A stretch of DNA of 64,000 nucleotides from Candidatus Aalborgicola lynettensis. Lineage in GTDB: Bacteria > Pseudomonadota > Gammaproteobacteria > Burkholderiales > Burkholderiaceae_C. This document shows positions 34,715 to 43,283 of this stretch, one piece after another. The notes below the pieces were generated by a model. It worked only from the letters and a program-made list of their open reading frames with translations, ran no database searches and was not told the DNA's origin. The position numbers were made by a program, and so were the translations under genes. The stretch lies in contig JADJZE010000005.1 in the NCBI GenBank assembly GCA_016719405.1, positions 124,001-188,000 of the forward strand, given 5' to 3'. Within the stretch, counting starts at the first letter, position 1; every line of letters starts with the position of its first letter.

Positions 34715-37054
34715 CTACAGCGCGGTGCCCCGGTAGGCTCCGCAACCGATTAACTGTTGGTCGTCAATTTGTAGGATATAGGACGCTTTGCTGCGCACGT
34801 CTTTCGTCACCGGATTGATGATGGTGTATTCCACCCACCCGCCACCCAACGCGCAACGCTCCCAGGCATCGTCCAGGAGTTGCTGTGCATCCAGTCCGGG
34901 GACGTCCGACAGGCTGGTTCCAACACGCGCGGTGTCCGCCCCCATGACGCGGTAAATACCCTGGCGATCAAACACGAAAACATACAGGTCGCGATCGACA
35001 AAACCACCCTGCGGGTCGTAAAAGAGGGGCGTGGCTGCTTCCAGACCAATCGACTGCACCAGCGCATGCGCCTTGATGGCAAGGGCCATGGCTTCGTCGG
35101 TGGTGCCCTGGCGCAGCCGGATGTGGGTTACCGCGTCTTCCAGTTGTTTGGAGCGCTGCATCAGCCGCGCCGAGCGGTGCGAGGTGCGGTCCACCAGACC
35201 CGAGTTTTCAATCGTCACCCGGTCCAGATCACCCACCGCCTGCACCACTTCGGCCAGGGCAATACTTTGTTTGACACTGCCTTCGGCCATGGTGTCGACA
35301 TTGATTGCGATCTCGCGAATACCGGTGACCAGGCTGCCCATGAGCTGGCTGACGCCTTCAATAGCCTTCACCGTGTTGCCCACGCGCGAGGCGGAATCGG
35401 CAATCATGCTGCGCACCTCGCCGGCCGCTACCTGGCTGCGCCGTGCCAGGCTGCGCACCTCGGCAGCCACCACGGCAAAACCCTTGCCTTGTTCGCCCGC
35501 ACGGGCGGCTTCCACGGCGGCATTGAGCGCCAGCAAATTGGTCTGGAACGCAATGCCGTCAATGGTGCCGATGATCTCGGTCATGCGGTTGGAAGTGGTT
35601 TGCAACTCACCCATGCCGTCCATGGTTTTACCCATGAGCACACTGGCATTTTCGGCTTCCTGGTGCAAGCCTTTGGTCATCATGCTGACCTCTTGCGCGG
35701 ACTCTGAATTGCGTGCCACGGTTTCGCTGACATCCCCCACGCTGGTGGTGGCCTCTTCCAGGCTGGAGGCTTGCGCCTGGGTACGTTGGGACAACTGCTG
35801 TCCATCATCGACCAGCTGTCCGCCCACGTGGGTTACCATGGACGACGCACTGCGCACATCGGCCACCAGGGCCGACAAAACGCCCAGCATGGCCTCGAAC
35901 TCGTGGCTGATGGAGGCCAATTCGTCGGTTCCGTGGGCCTTCACCTTGACCGCCAAATTGCCCTTGGTGCCTTCTTTCAAGGCCAGGTGCAAAACGTTCA
36001 GGCTGCTCACGGTGGCGACGGAGAACGCCAGCATCAAATAAAACACCCCCAGCGCACCCGCACTGGCAAAACCACCCAGCAACAGGGCCTGGCGCAGCGC
36101 AGCGGATTGCCGCTGATCCAGCCTGTCCTGCAACAGACTGGCGAGTTTGCGCCGCATACTCTCCCCTGCCTGGAGTGCCGTGCCAGCCAAAGTGACAAAG
36201 GCACTGGCCGATTCCGGCGTCGGGTTCTTTCCGAACCCATCCCGCGCCGCGCGGGTGAGCGCCTGTGTGGCAGCCAGTGCTTCATCGTTCTTGAACGACG
36301 CCGTGCCGCCTGCACGGGCGTGGGCAAGCAACTTTTCCCTCACCACCCAGGTGCGTTCATCGGTCAAATCGGCAATGGTCGCCAATGCTGCGACCTGGGC
36401 GTCTTTGTCCGGCAGTTGCCCCACCCACGCAGCGCCCACGGCCTGGAGGTGGCTGGTGGCATCCAGCCAGGGCACCGCCTGGGCGGTGAGTACGTCCTGC
36501 AAAAAGTAGGAATCGCCTTCTGAATCCAGCACCAGTTTGGAGGTTTCACCCACGTACAGCGTGAGTTTGCGCAGGCCGTCCACCACCTTGGCGTGTTGTG
36601 CAAATACCGCCGCACTGTCTTTGCCCGCCAACTCGTGCGATAGCGCCCCAATATCGGACCGCGTTTCACCCCACAGCGTGCCCAGGTCCAATTCGGGGTT
36701 TTGCTTGATCCAGCGGTCCAGTGCGGCCAGTGCCGCATCCAGCCGCTTGCGGTTTTGTGCGCGTTCACTTTCCCGCGCCGGGTCGGCCGACATCAACACA
36801 TCGGTGCGGTGACGCTGCACCTCGGCCACCATGTCGATCAGCAGCGACGCCCCCTGCACGCCCAAACCCTCAAGCTCGACCAAACGGTAGACCTGCACCT
36901 GATCGGCTACCTGGACAAAAGTTACAACCGACAGTGGAATCAACAGCAACGCCGAGATGCAAGCCAGTTTGACCGACATGCCAAAGCGCTGCATGAGCGC
37001 CACGCCGGGCGCCAGCCAGCGCGGTGGGGTATACGAACCGGATTCAGGACGCAT
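34715..37054 (-). CDS. Methyl-accepting chemotaxis protein with C-terminal Cache-like domain
   Basis: Chemoreceptor of 779 residues. A membrane helix (about 27-50) is followed by a large helical periplasmic domain (about 50-315, with TDVLMSADPARESERAQNRK resembling the nitrate- and type IV pili-like sensor fold), a second helix (about 320-350) and a HAMP-like region. The signalling tip IGTIDGIAFQTNLLALNAAV then AARAGEQGKGFAVVAAEVRS is intact. Unusually, after the signalling helices there is another sensor-like domain (about 660-779): FVDRDLYVFVFDRQGIYRVM, GTSLSDVPGLDAQ, WVEYTIINPVTKD, QLIGCGAYRG, which fits a single-Cache fold placed in the cytoplasm. There is no CheR pentapeptide. Confidence 0.86.
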   Translation of the reverse strand: MRPESGSYTPPRWLAPGVALMQRFGMSVKLACISALLLIPLSVVTFVQVADQVQVYRLVELEGLGVQGASLLIDMVAEVQRHRTDVLMSADPARESERAQNRKRLDAALAALDRWIKQNPELDLGTLWGETRSDIGALSHELAGKDSAAVFAQHAKVVDGLRKLTLYVGETSKLVLDSEGDSYFLQDVLTAQAVPWLDATSHLQAVGAAWVGQLPDKDAQVAALATIADLTDERTWVVREKLLAHARAGGTASFKNDEALAATQALTRAARDGFGKNPTPESASAFVTLAGTALQAGESMRRKLASLLQDRLDQRQSAALRQALLLGGFASAGALGVFYLMLAFSVATVSSLNVLHLALKEGTKGNLAVKVKAHGTDELASISHEFEAMLGVLSALVADVRSASSMVTHVGGQLVDDGQQLSQRTQAQASSLEEATTSVGDVSETVARNSESAQEVSMMTKGLHQEAENASVLMGKTMDGMGELQTTSNRMTEIIGTIDGIAFQTNLLALNAAVEAARAGEQGKGFAVVAAEVRSLARRSQVAAGEVRSMIADSASRVGNTVKAIEGVSQLMGSLVTGIREIAINVDTMAEGSVKQSIALAEVVQAVGDLDRVTIENSGLVDRTSHRSARLMQRSKQLEDAVTHIRLRQGTTDEAMALAIKAHALVQSIGLEAATPLFYDPQGGFVDRDLYVFVFDRQGIYRVMGADTARVGTSLSDVPGLDAQQLLDDAWERCALGGGWVEYTIINPVTKDVRSKASYILQIDDQQLIGCGAYRGTAL

Positions 37055-37139
37055 GGTGGGTTACTCTCCTGTCAACACGCTGCGGGCCGCAGCGGAGCAA
37101 ATATTACCGCCTGATTGGGCATTCCAACACCAAGAAACC

Positions 37140-37538
37140 CTATAAAACCAGCACCCGCCGCAATTCAGACCGGAGTTGCTCGATTTCTATGGGCTTGCCA
37201 AGGTAGCCGTCGGCACCCGCCTGCCTGAACCGGGCCTTGTCCCCCGATTCCACATGGGCTGTTGCCATGATGACCGGCAAATGCCGACCGGTTTGCTGCT
37301 CCTGGGCACGGATGGCCGCCAATGCCTCTAGGCCGTCCATGACCGGCATCATGACATCCATGAGCACCACATCGAACTGGAGCTTGGCCAGACACTTGAG
37401 GGCTTTATCACCATCTCCCACCACAACACCGGTATGCCCCAGGGTCGTGAGCATGCCAATTACCAGGCGCTGATTGATGGTGTTGTCTTCTGCGACCAGA
37501 ATTTTCAGGGGCCTTGTGGCCGCGTTTTGCAGTGTCAT
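37140..37538 (-). CDS. Single-domain response regulator
   Basis: Stand-alone receiver domain of 132 residues, CheY-like in size. LKILVAEDNTINQRLVIGML carries the acidic pair, the phospho-acceptor Asp is in VVLMDVMMPVMDGLEAL, the switch Thr is in VIMATAHVES, and the conserved Lys is in GADGYLGKPIE. The EDN-INQ motif resembles receivers of hybrid kinases rather than flagellar CheY. It lies 85 bases upstream of the chemoreceptor gene on the same strand, so a signalling link is plausible. No output domain. Confidence 0.88.
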   Translation of the reverse strand: MTLQNAATRPLKILVAEDNTINQRLVIGMLTTLGHTGVVVGDGDKALKCLAKLQFDVVLMDVMMPVMDGLEALAAIRAQEQQTGRHLPVIMATAHVESGDKARFRQAGADGYLGKPIEIEQLRSELRRVLVL

Positions 37539-37741
37539 GTTGGGACGGGTTCCAAATGCCGGGATGCCCGCATCATGACAAGTTTCAAGGGCATTGAAAA
37601 GCGCTTAATCGGCAGCGCACCTTGCCTGCATCCATGAGAACAGCAGGTTACTTGGTTCGTATGCGCGACCATGGTCTTCCCCCCGTTTTTTGCCATACCG
37701 TACAGCGCCACAATACGCTATTGTTTACCCACGCACACCCC

Positions 37742-38560
37742 ATGAGCGCCAACGCCCCATTTGACCTGCAAAACGCCGCCCACATCGTCCTGCACTGCCT
37801 CGACTTGAGCAGCCTGAACGACGCCGACACCGCAGCCGACATCACCGCCCTGTGCCAACGCGCCCAAACGCCTTACGGCCCGGTGGCCGCGGTGTGCGTG
37901 TGGCCGCGTTTTGTGGCGCAGGCCCGCAGCCTGTTGCCGCCGAACATTCGGGTAGCGGCGGTGGCCAATTTCCCCCACGGTGCGCTGGACGTGGAGCGTG
38001 CCGTGGCCGATGTGCAGCAGATTCGCGCTGCGGGTGGTGACGAGGTCGATGTGGTGCTGCCCTATTCGACCCTGATGCAAGGACCGCAGACCGGCCAGAG
38101 CAACCCGGCACAAGCCTGCACCGACTTTCTGGCCCAGGTGCGCACGACCTGCGGATCACTCACACTCAAAGTCATCATTGAAAGCGGCATGCTGCACAGC
38201 CCGGCCCTGATTGCGCAAGCCACGCAACTGGCGATCGCCGCCGGGGCGAACTTTGTGAAAACCAGCACCGGCAAAACCCCGGTTTCCGCCACGCCCAAGG
38301 CTGCTGCCGCCATGCTGGGCGAAATCGCCCGCGCGGGCAGGCAAACCGGTGGCCCCACCGTGGGCTTCAAGGCATCCGGCGGCATCCGCACCGTGGCCGA
38401 CGCCCTGCCCTACCTGGCCTTGGTGGCCGAGCATTTAGGTCCAGGCGCCTTGTCGCCGGAGCGGTTTCGCATTGGCGCCAGCAGCCTGCTGGGCGACATT
38501 GAAGCCGTGTTGGCAGGCAACCCACTGTCTACACCAGCGGCCAACTCCGCAACCTACTGA
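37742..38560 (+). CDS. deoC: Deoxyribose-phosphate aldolase
   Basis: Class I aldolase splitting 2-deoxyribose-5-phosphate into acetaldehyde and glyceraldehyde-3-phosphate. The ATG at 37742 (MSANAPFDLQNAAHIVLHCL) puts the first strand at its usual place; longer upstream frames are not family-like. The Schiff-base Lys is about residue 173 in AGANFVKTSTGKTPVSATP, and KASGGIRTVADALPYL holds the second active lysine. VDVVLPYSTLM corresponds to the usual EID(M/V)V strand with the acidic residues shifted. The 272-residue length is close to bacterial DeoC. deoA follows after 28 bases, forming a nucleoside-salvage pair. Confidence 0.9.
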   Translation: MSANAPFDLQNAAHIVLHCLDLSSLNDADTAADITALCQRAQTPYGPVAAVCVWPRFVAQARSLLPPNIRVAAVANFPHGALDVERAVADVQQIRAAGGDEVDVVLPYSTLMQGPQTGQSNPAQACTDFLAQVRTTCGSLTLKVIIESGMLHSPALIAQATQLAIAAGANFVKTSTGKTPVSATPKAAAAMLGEIARAGRQTGGPTVGFKASGGIRTVADALPYLALVAEHLGPGALSPERFRIGASSLLGDIEAVLAGNPLSTPAANSATY

Positions 38561-38588
38561 ACCGACTCCCCCCTACCGCGAGGCACCC

Positions 38589-40022
38589 ATGCTGGCCCAG
38601 GAAATCATCCGCACCCAACGCGACGGCCTGCCGCTCACCACGGCTCAGATCCAACACTTTGTACGCGGCCTGGTCGACCACAGCTGGAGCGAAGGCCAGG
38701 TGGCCGCCATGGCCATGGCAGTGTTTTTACGTGGGCTGGACCGCGACGCCTGCGTGGCCCTGACCGACGCCATGATGCGCTCGGGCCGCGTGCTGACCTG
38801 GCCCAATATGCCCGGCCCCGTGCTCGACAAACATTCCAGCGGCGGCGTGGGTGACAAAGTGAGCCTGATGCTGGCGCCCATGGTGGCGGCTTGCGGCGGT
38901 TATGTGCCCATGATCTCGGGGCGCGGCCTGGGCCACACCGGCGGAACCTGCGACAAGCTTGAAGCCATACCCGGCTACTGCGCCACCCCCGACGCCGCGC
39001 GTTTTGACCAGGTAGTGCGCAGCGTGGGCTGCGCCATCATCGGCCAAACCGCCGACCTGGCCCCCGCCGACCGGCGCCTGTACGCCATCCGCGACGTGAC
39101 CGCCACGGTGGAAAGCGTGCCGCTCATCACCGCCAGCATCCTGTCCAAAAAACTCGCCGCCGGGCTGCAAGGGCTGGTGATGGACGTAACCTGCGGCAAC
39201 GGCGCCTTTGCCGACACCCGCAGCATGGCCGACGCGCTGGCCCACAGCATCGTCGACGTGGCCCACGGCGCCGGCTTGCGCACCACGGCGCTGGTGACCG
39301 ACATGAACCACGTGCGTGGCCGCAACGCGGGCAACGCGCTGGAAGTGGCTGAGGCGGTGGCCTATCTCACAGGCACACCCTTAGCCACATCGTTTTCCGG
39401 ATCACGCCCCGGATCACCCACTGCACCACCCGCTGGTTCCTCCCACGGTGCGAGCATGGGCAACATGAATCGCGGTGGCTTGAATGCCGCCCGCGACCCA
39501 CGTCTGCACGAAGTCACTCTGGCACTGGGCGCCGAGTTACTGGTACTGGGCGGCCTGGCCCCCAACCCTGCCGCCGCCCGCACCCAATTACAAACCGCAC
39601 TGGACAGCGGCGCCGCCGCCGAACGTTTTGCACGCATGGTGGCTGCGCTGGGCGGCCCCACCGATCTGCTGGAACGCCCCCACGCTCACCTGGCCGCGGC
39701 CCCCGTGGTAGTGCCTGCTCCCGCGCTGCGCGCCGGGGTGCTAGGCACGGTGGATACCCGTGCCATCGGCCTGGCTGTGGTGGAACTAGGCGGTGGCCGA
39801 CGCAAGCCCGGCGACCCCATCGACTGGCGCGTCGGCCTGAGTGGTTTTGCCGCGCCAGCGCAGCGTCTGGCCGCTGGCGAGCCGATTACCTGGGTGCACG
39901 CTGCAGATGCAGCAAGTGCTGCGCGGGCGGTGGAGCAGGTGCAGGCGGCGTGTTGCGTGGGGGATGGAGAAACACTGGTAACGCCGTGCGTATTGGGACG
40001 TTTTGGTGCTGGAAATGCGTAG
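38589..40022 (+). CDS. deoA: Thymidine phosphorylase with an insertion
   Basis: Pyrimidine-nucleoside phosphorylase releasing deoxyribose-1-phosphate. MLAQEIIRTQRDGLPLTTAQ opens the alpha domain; VLDKHSSGGVGDKVSLMLAP and MISGRGLGHTGGTCDKLEAI are the phosphate- and base-binding signatures. Total 477 residues, against about 440 in E. coli. The extra comes mainly at about 261-298, between AVAYLTG and ARDPRLHEVTLALGAEL: a S/G/P/N-rich stretch (SRPGSPTAPPAGSSHGASMG) absent from the E. coli pattern. GAGG lies seven bases before the ATG. It works in sequence with deoC to feed deoxynucleosides into glycolysis. Confidence 0.9.
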   Translation: MLAQEIIRTQRDGLPLTTAQIQHFVRGLVDHSWSEGQVAAMAMAVFLRGLDRDACVALTDAMMRSGRVLTWPNMPGPVLDKHSSGGVGDKVSLMLAPMVAACGGYVPMISGRGLGHTGGTCDKLEAIPGYCATPDAARFDQVVRSVGCAIIGQTADLAPADRRLYAIRDVTATVESVPLITASILSKKLAAGLQGLVMDVTCGNGAFADTRSMADALAHSIVDVAHGAGLRTTALVTDMNHVRGRNAGNALEVAEAVAYLTGTPLATSFSGSRPGSPTAPPAGSSHGASMGNMNRGGLNAARDPRLHEVTLALGAELLVLGGLAPNPAAARTQLQTALDSGAAAERFARMVAALGGPTDLLERPHAHLAAAPVVVPAPALRAGVLGTVDTRAIGLAVVELGGGRRKPGDPIDWRVGLSGFAAPAQRLAAGEPITWVHAADAASAARAVEQVQAACCVGDGETLVTPCVLGRFGAGNA

Positions 40023-40207
40023 GCCACGGAAGATTGCCACGCGCCGCCTGCGACGGGTGCGAGCCTCTTTCTTCGTACTGTCACATTGCTGCTTTACCGT
40101 AGGATATATAGCGCAATGGAGCACATCACCGATCCATCCGACGTAACGGGTCGTATTGTCCACCGTCGCAAGTAATCAGCCACTCACACAAAAACACCTG
40201 ACTCGGT

Positions 40208-40423
40208 ATGTACAACTCAAACACAAGCAAAATTTCTGAATCTGGCCTGCGCTACGCATCCAAAGAAAACGGCTCTCCGTTCCAGGGAATGGGCTCCAGC
40301 GGCGAAATTCGCAGTTGTCTTAAATGCGGCCAGCACAAACTACGCAGCAAAGGAGCGATTCATCGTTACCTGAGCACGCTGATGTTTATTTGCTTTGACT
40401 GCAAGCCGGCTAAAAGTAATTAA
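40208..40423 (+). CDS. Small protein with a treble-clef-like CxxC pair
   Basis: Seventy-one residues with two cysteine pairs: SCLKCGQHKLRSKG and MFICFDCKPAKS, about 26 residues apart, which could bind one zinc. The N-terminal 30 residues are polar and S/N-rich. I cannot name a family. The frame is isolated between deoA and a chemoreceptor gene, and no ribosome site is obvious; the cysteine pattern is the main reason to call it. Confidence 0.5.
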   Translation: MYNSNTSKISESGLRYASKENGSPFQGMGSSGEIRSCLKCGQHKLRSKGAIHRYLSTLMFICFDCKPAKSN

Positions 40424-40539
40424 ACCGGTACCCATCGTTTTTCTGGACCAGTCGCAGCACATTCATGCGTACTCGGTCTAACTGTCGTCGTCCGAGGCAG
40501 CGCCCGGGTGCAACTTAGGGCAACGCCCCGCATATTGAA

Positions 40540-42036
40540 TCAATCCAGCAGCTTGTAAATGCTGACTGCGTGCGCCAGCTTGGCAGCTTGCTCTCTCTGA
40601 CTCTCGGCCGCCGCTGCGGCTTGCTCAACCAGTGCGGCATTTTGCTGGGTTGAGTTATCCATCTGACCGATCGCCTGCGTAACGTGGTCAATATCGGACC
40701 TCTGCTGCTGACTTGCCAAAGCAATCTCGCCCATGATGTCGGTGACACGCTTAACCGAATTGACGATTTCCTCCATGGTCTTGCCCGCCTCGTCCACTAA
40801 TCGACCACCGGCATCCACCTTTGCGCCAGAGTCCTCTATCAATGCCTTAATCTCTTTGGCAGCACCCGCCGAACGCTGCGCAAGGCTTCTGACTTCAGAG
40901 GCAACAACTGCAAACCCGCGCCCTTGCTCGCCCGCGCGGGCAGCTTCAACCGCAGCATTCAATGCGAGGATATTGGTCTGAAAAGCGATGCCATCAATAA
41001 CGCCAATAATGTCCGAAATCCTGCGGGAGCTTTCCTTGATGGAGGCCATGGTTTCAACAACCTGTCCAACCACTTTGCCACCCTTGACTGCAACCTCTGA
41101 CGTTGATCCGACCAGCTGATTGGCCAGATTCGCATTTTCGGCGTTTTGCCTGACGGTGTTGGACATTGCCTCCATAGAACTAGCCGTCTCTTCCAAACTC
41201 GATGCCTGCGATTCGGTGCGAGAGGAAAGGTCCGCGTTACCCGAGGCAATCTCACGCGAGGCATCAGAAATGCTTTCACTCGATTGCCTTACCTCGGCAA
41301 TAATGCCACGGAATTTTTGCAGCATTTGATTTAGGGCTTGCGCCACCCGAACCGTCTCTAACGTGCCCCGCTCTGGAACAGTGCGGGAAAAATCGTCATT
41401 GGCAATAACGTACTCCGCCGCAGCCACAACCGACTCAAGCGGACGGGCTATTCGTCGCCCCAACCACCAGATTGGCAAGATGCCAAGCAAAGTAATAATC
41501 AGACACACACCGCCGACCCGCAGTACGACCTGTTTCTTCAGGCCTTCAAGTTCAGCTGCTGAAAATACGGCGATCAACTCCCCGCCGTTTTTCACGGATG
41601 GAAGCGGAATGCGCACGACGTAAAGTCGTTCATCCTCCAGCAAACCACCGGATTGAACAACACCCGCGAGTTTCACGCCATCCTGTCCCTTTGCAACGAA
41701 TTCATAGGCTATTTTTTGCGGCGCAATCGCCTCTGACCACTCCGTCTTGGGCGCCCCTGCCGAGGTGCCTTCCATGCGCAAAAACAAGACACGTGTTGCG
41801 CCATACAAGGACTGCGCTTCCTTGTTATTCAGAATCATGGCGTTTCCACCGTCGATGGCATTACTGGCCAAACTAATAAGCGGCTGAACCGCCTGCTCTG
41901 CCACGGCACTAATTTGGTTGCGCGCCATGCTCGCTTGATCGCGGTACTGCACCAACCCGGAAATAATTTGCGCAATAACCAGCACCATGCTGGTGCTGAT
42001 GATCAGGATGGTCTTGATGCTCTGGCGCTCACTCAC
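40540..42036 (-). CDS. Methyl-accepting chemotaxis protein
   Basis: Chemoreceptor of 498 residues from GTG 42036 (VSERQSIKTILIISTSMVLV), chosen because AGGAAAGG precedes it and the first membrane helix follows at once. A periplasmic domain of about 130 residues (LISLASNAIDGGNAMILNNK) is bounded by a second helix (GGVCLIITLLGILPIWWLG). HAMP is RRIARPLESVVAAAEYVIAN. The signalling tip DGIAFQTNILALNAAVEAAR is typical. The small sensor domain contains no haem motif. It lies directly downstream, on the same strand, of the cytochrome P460-like gene with a terminator-like hairpin between. Confidence 0.88.
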   Translation of the reverse strand: MSERQSIKTILIISTSMVLVIAQIISGLVQYRDQASMARNQISAVAEQAVQPLISLASNAIDGGNAMILNNKEAQSLYGATRVLFLRMEGTSAGAPKTEWSEAIAPQKIAYEFVAKGQDGVKLAGVVQSGGLLEDERLYVVRIPLPSVKNGGELIAVFSAAELEGLKKQVVLRVGGVCLIITLLGILPIWWLGRRIARPLESVVAAAEYVIANDDFSRTVPERGTLETVRVAQALNQMLQKFRGIIAEVRQSSESISDASREIASGNADLSSRTESQASSLEETASSMEAMSNTVRQNAENANLANQLVGSTSEVAVKGGKVVGQVVETMASIKESSRRISDIIGVIDGIAFQTNILALNAAVEAARAGEQGRGFAVVASEVRSLAQRSAGAAKEIKALIEDSGAKVDAGGRLVDEAGKTMEEIVNSVKRVTDIMGEIALASQQQRSDIDHVTQAIGQMDNSTQQNAALVEQAAAAAESQREQAAKLAHAVSIYKLLD

Positions 42037-42057
42037 GGCGAATCCTTTCCTGCCTAC

Positions 42058-42096
42058 TAAAAATAAAAGGCGCGCCGGAAGTAACCCAGACGCGCC
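42058..42096 (-). terminator. Terminator-like hairpin after the P460-like gene
   Basis: On the minus strand GGCGCG (42091-42096) pairs with CGCGCC (42069-42074), with further partial pairing inside, followed by TTTTATTTTTAG. It lies between the P460-like stop (42128) and the chemoreceptor start (42036). Confidence 0.6.
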
Positions 42097-42127
42097 CCAC
42101 CAAATTGGCCAACAGCGGTTGTGGCGG

Positions 42128-42631
42128 CTACTTTTTTGTACCGCACTGTCCGCCCTTGCAAAACGCCTGGTAACCAGTGTGGCAAGTCGTGCAGGTTTCT
42201 GCAGCCAGCGGGCCCGATGCGGCCGTAATATCTTTTCCGTCCTCGGTGAACACACCATAAACAGCCGCACCATTTTTATGGCCCGTCACAAACAGTACTT
42301 TCATGTCCTTAAGATGCAGAATCATGTTGGTGCCATCGGAAAACTTGCCGCTTCTTGCGGCGTAATCACCGCCAACGCTGGGCTTGACCAGAATGGCCAC
42401 CTTGCCAGGACCACCCGGTTTAACGGAGCAGTAGGTTTCAACGGTTTTTTGGTAGATTGGCGGGAGTTTGGACACATCAGCCGAACAGTCCGGCAGAGCA
42501 CCTATGCCAGTCAATGTTGTGCTCATTGCTGTCCAACTCTTCCAATCAGCGGGAAAAGGTGTTCCAGAGCCGGCGATGGCAGAGGCCATCAAAGCCAGCC
42601 AGCTACTGACAATCACGATGAGATGTTTCAT
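42128..42631 (-). CDS. Cytochrome P460-like c-type haem protein
   Basis: Exported protein of 167 residues. MKHLIVIVSSWLALMASAIA is a signal peptide. A single haem-binding motif CTTCH lies near the C-terminus (about 147-151), the position used in cytochrome P460 and c'-beta; DGTNMILHLKDMKVLFVTGH and VYGVFTEDGKDI resemble their beta-sheet core. P460 enzymes oxidise hydroxylamine, and c'-beta proteins bind nitric oxide. The Lys that crosslinks the haem in true P460 cannot be confirmed here, so either activity is possible. Two more cysteines flank the haem (YQAFCKGGQCG). The next gene upstream is a small cytochrome c. Confidence 0.65.
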   Translation of the reverse strand: MKHLIVIVSSWLALMASAIAGSGTPFPADWKSWTAMSTTLTGIGALPDCSADVSKLPPIYQKTVETYCSVKPGGPGKVAILVKPSVGGDYAARSGKFSDGTNMILHLKDMKVLFVTGHKNGAAVYGVFTEDGKDITAASGPLAAETCTTCHTGYQAFCKGGQCGTKK

Positions 42632-42776
42632 GGGAAGCTCCTTGTGTGGCTGAAATTACCGGCGGATGAAAGACCGGCCATTTTGGAGCCTCATTATTGA
42701 TGGAATCACTGTCGCACGGCTTGGTATAAGCCCTACTTGTGGGCGCTATCGACACATTTCATCTTCAGTTCCGGGA

Positions 42777-42796
42777 TTTGCATGACCGGATGCAAA
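42777..42796. promoter_or_regulatory. Inverted repeat TTTGCAT-N6-ATGCAAA
   Basis: Two perfect seven-base arms around GACCGG, in the 228-base gap between the P460-like start (42631) and the cytochrome c stop. It is 145 bases from the P460-like start and 20 bases past the cytochrome c terminator. It could be an operator or an additional 3' hairpin; I cannot assign a regulator. Confidence 0.3.
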
Positions 42797-42816
42797 CCCA
42801 CAGCAATGCTTGGCAC

Positions 42817-42840
42817 AAAAAAACCCGCCAACGGCGGGTC
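42817..42840 (-). terminator. Intrinsic terminator of the cytochrome c gene
   Basis: On the minus strand GACCCGCC pairs with GGCGGGTT across GTT, followed by a run of T (AAAAAAA at 42817-42823 on the + strand). It lies 20 bases after the cytochrome c stop codon at 42860. Confidence 0.85.
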
Positions 42841-42859
42841 TTGCGCAGAGCGATGTACC

Positions 42860-43171
42860 TTACTTAAGCGACAAAACCCAAGTGGCTAGTTTTTTCGCAT
42901 CTGCTTCACTCACCTGCGGATTTGCAGGCATGGGCACTGCGCCCCACGTACCGGAGCCACCCTTCATGATTTTAGTAGCCAACATGCTGACTGCTTTCGC
43001 ATCACCCGCGTACTTCTTGGCAACGTCTTTGTAAGCAGGGCCTACAACCTTCTTATCCAGCGCGTGACAAGCCATGCAGTTCTTGGCGGTAGCAAGCGCT
43101 TGGTCAGCCAACACCGGTGTGCTCACGGCAAAAGTCGCCACAACGGACAAAGAAGCCAAAAAGATGCGTTT
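42860..43171 (-). CDS. Cytochrome c, class I (c551/c8-like)
   Basis: Small periplasmic electron carrier of 103 residues. MKRIFLASLSVVATFAVSTP with VLADQ is a cleavable signal. The haem motif CMACH is at 33-37 and the distal Met is in GAVPMPANPQVSEADAKKLA, the standard NPQVS arrangement of c551-type cytochromes; VLSLK closes the last helix. The start at 43171 begins the signal peptide; an extended frame upstream is not family-like. It could donate electrons to a terminal reductase or accept them from the neighbouring P460-like protein. Confidence 0.9.
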   Translation of the reverse strand, partial: KRIFLASLSVVATFAVSTPVLADQALATAKNCMACHALDKKVVGPAYKDVAKKYAGDAKAVSMLATKIMKGGSGTWGAVPMPANPQVSEADAKKLATWVLSLK

Positions 43172-43283
43172 CATGTGAATTCCTAGTGAATTAATTACGG
43201 TTAATGGCTGCGGACGACCCGCGATCATCCAACGGATCCGCAATGGTGGTGGTTGACCACAGCACCTGAGAAGGATAGCAGAA

